This document shows positions 63,312 through 64,000 of a stretch of 64,000 bases of DNA, piece by piece. The DNA comes from Desulfarculaceae bacterium (GTDB lineage: Bacteria > Desulfobacterota > Desulfarculia > Desulfarculales > Desulfarculaceae), in contig JAHLKT010000001.1 in the NCBI GenBank assembly GCA_020444545.1, positions 558,001-622,000 of the forward strand. The letters run 5' to 3'. The position numbers and the translations under genes were made by a program. The first letter of the stretch is position 1. Each line of letters starts with the position of its first letter. Below the pieces are notes generated by a model. That model made no database searches. It was not told where the DNA came from and was given only the letters and a program-made list of their open reading frames with translations.

Positions 63312-64000
63312 CTACACCTTGAACTCGGCGTCCCCCCAGTATTGGTCCCTGAGCTTGCGCTTGAGCACCTTGCCCACCGGGCTGCGGGGCAGCTCGGCCA
63401 CGAAGTCCACCGTGCGCGGCTTCAGGTAGTCGGCCAGCTTGTCGGCGCAGTACTCGGCGATCTCCTCGTAGCTGCTCTGCTGGCCATTTTTCAGCACCAC
63501 CACCGCCTTGAGCGTCTCGCCCCATTTCTCGTCCGGCACCCCGATCACAGCCACCTCGGCGACCTTGGGATGCCTCAGGAGCACCTCCTCCACCTCGCTG
63601 GGGTAGATGTTTTCCCCCCCGCTGATCACCATGTCGGTGCGGCGGTCCACGATGTAGAGGAAGCCCTCTTCGTCCAGGCGGCCCATGTCGCCCAGGGTGA
63701 ACCAGCCGTCCCTGAAGGAGGCGGCGGTCTTTTCCGGGTCGCGGTAATAGCCGCTGAACAGGCTGGGGCAGCGCATGTACACCTCGCCCACCTGGCCCTG
63801 GGGGGTGGGGCGGCCCTTGTCGTCCAGGAGCTTGACGTAAGAGTCCCACACCGGGCGGCCCACCGAGCGGGTCTTGCGGGTCATTTCCCGGGCGTTGATG
63901 CTGGTCACGATGAGCGTTTCGGTGGCCGCGTAGAACTCGTTGAGCACCGGGCCGAAGCGCCTGAGGGCCGCCTCCTTGACCGGGGTGGGCAGGGGCGAGC
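63312..64000 (-). CDS. AMP-forming acyl-CoA synthetase (5' end outside window)
   Basis: The frame stays open to the right window edge, so only the C-terminal ~229 residues are present. Seen: FYAATETLIVTSINAREM (A5), GEVYMRCPSLFSGYYRDPEKT, DGWFTLGDMGRLDEEGFLYIVDRRTDMVISGGENIYPSEVE (A7/A8), and the catalytic Lys in PVGKVLKRKLRDQY. Resembles medium/short-chain or 4-coumarate-type ligases more than the LC-FACS at 37.8 kb. Substrate unknown. Confidence 0.92.
   Translation of the reverse strand, partial: SPLPTPVKEAALRRFGPVLNEFYAATETLIVTSINAREMTRKTRSVGRPVWDSYVKLLDDKGRPTPQGQVGEVYMRCPSLFSGYYRDPEKTAASFRDGWFTLGDMGRLDEEGFLYIVDRRTDMVISGGENIYPSEVEEVLLRHPKVAEVAVIGVPDEKWGETLKAVVVLKNGQQSSYEEIAEYCADKLADYLKPRTVDFVAELPRSPVGKVLKRKLRDQYWGDAEFKV

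Overview
The window is GC-rich, gene-dense bacterial DNA with little intergenic space, many 1-4 bp gene overlaps, and frequent GTG and TTG starts backed by strong Shine-Dalgarno sequences. Its content (TRAP transporter, rubrerythrin and ferredoxin, TatT-like protein, HrcA/CIRCE-type groE control, small Cys-rich proteins of a kind common in sulfate reducers) suggests an anaerobic Desulfobacterota member, possibly Desulfarculales-like. That placement is inference. No rRNA, tRNA, CRISPR array, integrase or transposase was seen.

Layout. 1-6 kb: end of a YitT-family membrane protein, dnaK, and a divergent hsp20-lon pair, forming a proteostasis block. 6-9 kb: dodecin, PHP phosphoesterase, a secreted hypothetical and an MBL hydrolase, with the first two copies of a dispersed palindromic repeat. 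9.5-13.4 kb: uspA followed by a TRAP transporter (dctP-dctQ-dctM). 13.4-21.3 kb: mltD, a short DsbD-like protein, an adenine-deaminase-like protein coupled to a metallophosphoesterase, then pcm coupled to a Rossmann-fold protein. 21.35-21.95 kb is a gene-free stack of unrelated repeats. 22-24.5 kb: minus-strand operon rlmE-yebC-ruvC-ruvA. 24.5-28 kb: a SpeD-like protein with a lactonase-like MBL protein, then groES-groEL behind a perfect CIRCE operator. 28-37.7 kb is accessory: hypotheticals, a beta-barrel gene between 30-bp direct repeats, a degenerate E2-like acyltransferase, a TlpA-like protein, a DnaJ-type zinc-finger mini-protein, TatT, ferredoxin-rubrerythrin, a Cys-less rhodanese with a MauE/DoxX protein, an SGNH lipoprotein and an AT-rich AlbA_2 gene. 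37.7-51.1 kb: acyl-CoA synthetase, pcnB, inositol phosphatase, dinB, a GT81-like glycosyltransferase, an asparagine-synthetase-like protein, an MBL protein, an adenylate cyclase, gshB and an N-formylglutamate-amidohydrolase-like protein. 51-64 kb, all minus strand: a cyclic-nucleotide-binding protein with an NTT/HEAT membrane protein, a dipeptide ABC transporter (dppABCDF), a translationally coupled pair (cluster-less radical-SAM-like/GNAT fusion plus RimK-like ATP-grasp), and a partial acyl-CoA synthetase.

The most unusual items are: (i) the radical-SAM-like/GNAT plus ATP-grasp pair beside a peptide transporter; (ii) a family of five ~120-142 bp long-hairpin repeats, four lying within 4-27 bp of a stop codon; (iii) a SpeD-fold protein with an altered self-processing motif; and (iv) several apparent pseudoenzymes that keep the fold but have lost a catalytic residue (rhodanese, E2-like acyltransferase, AsnB-like).
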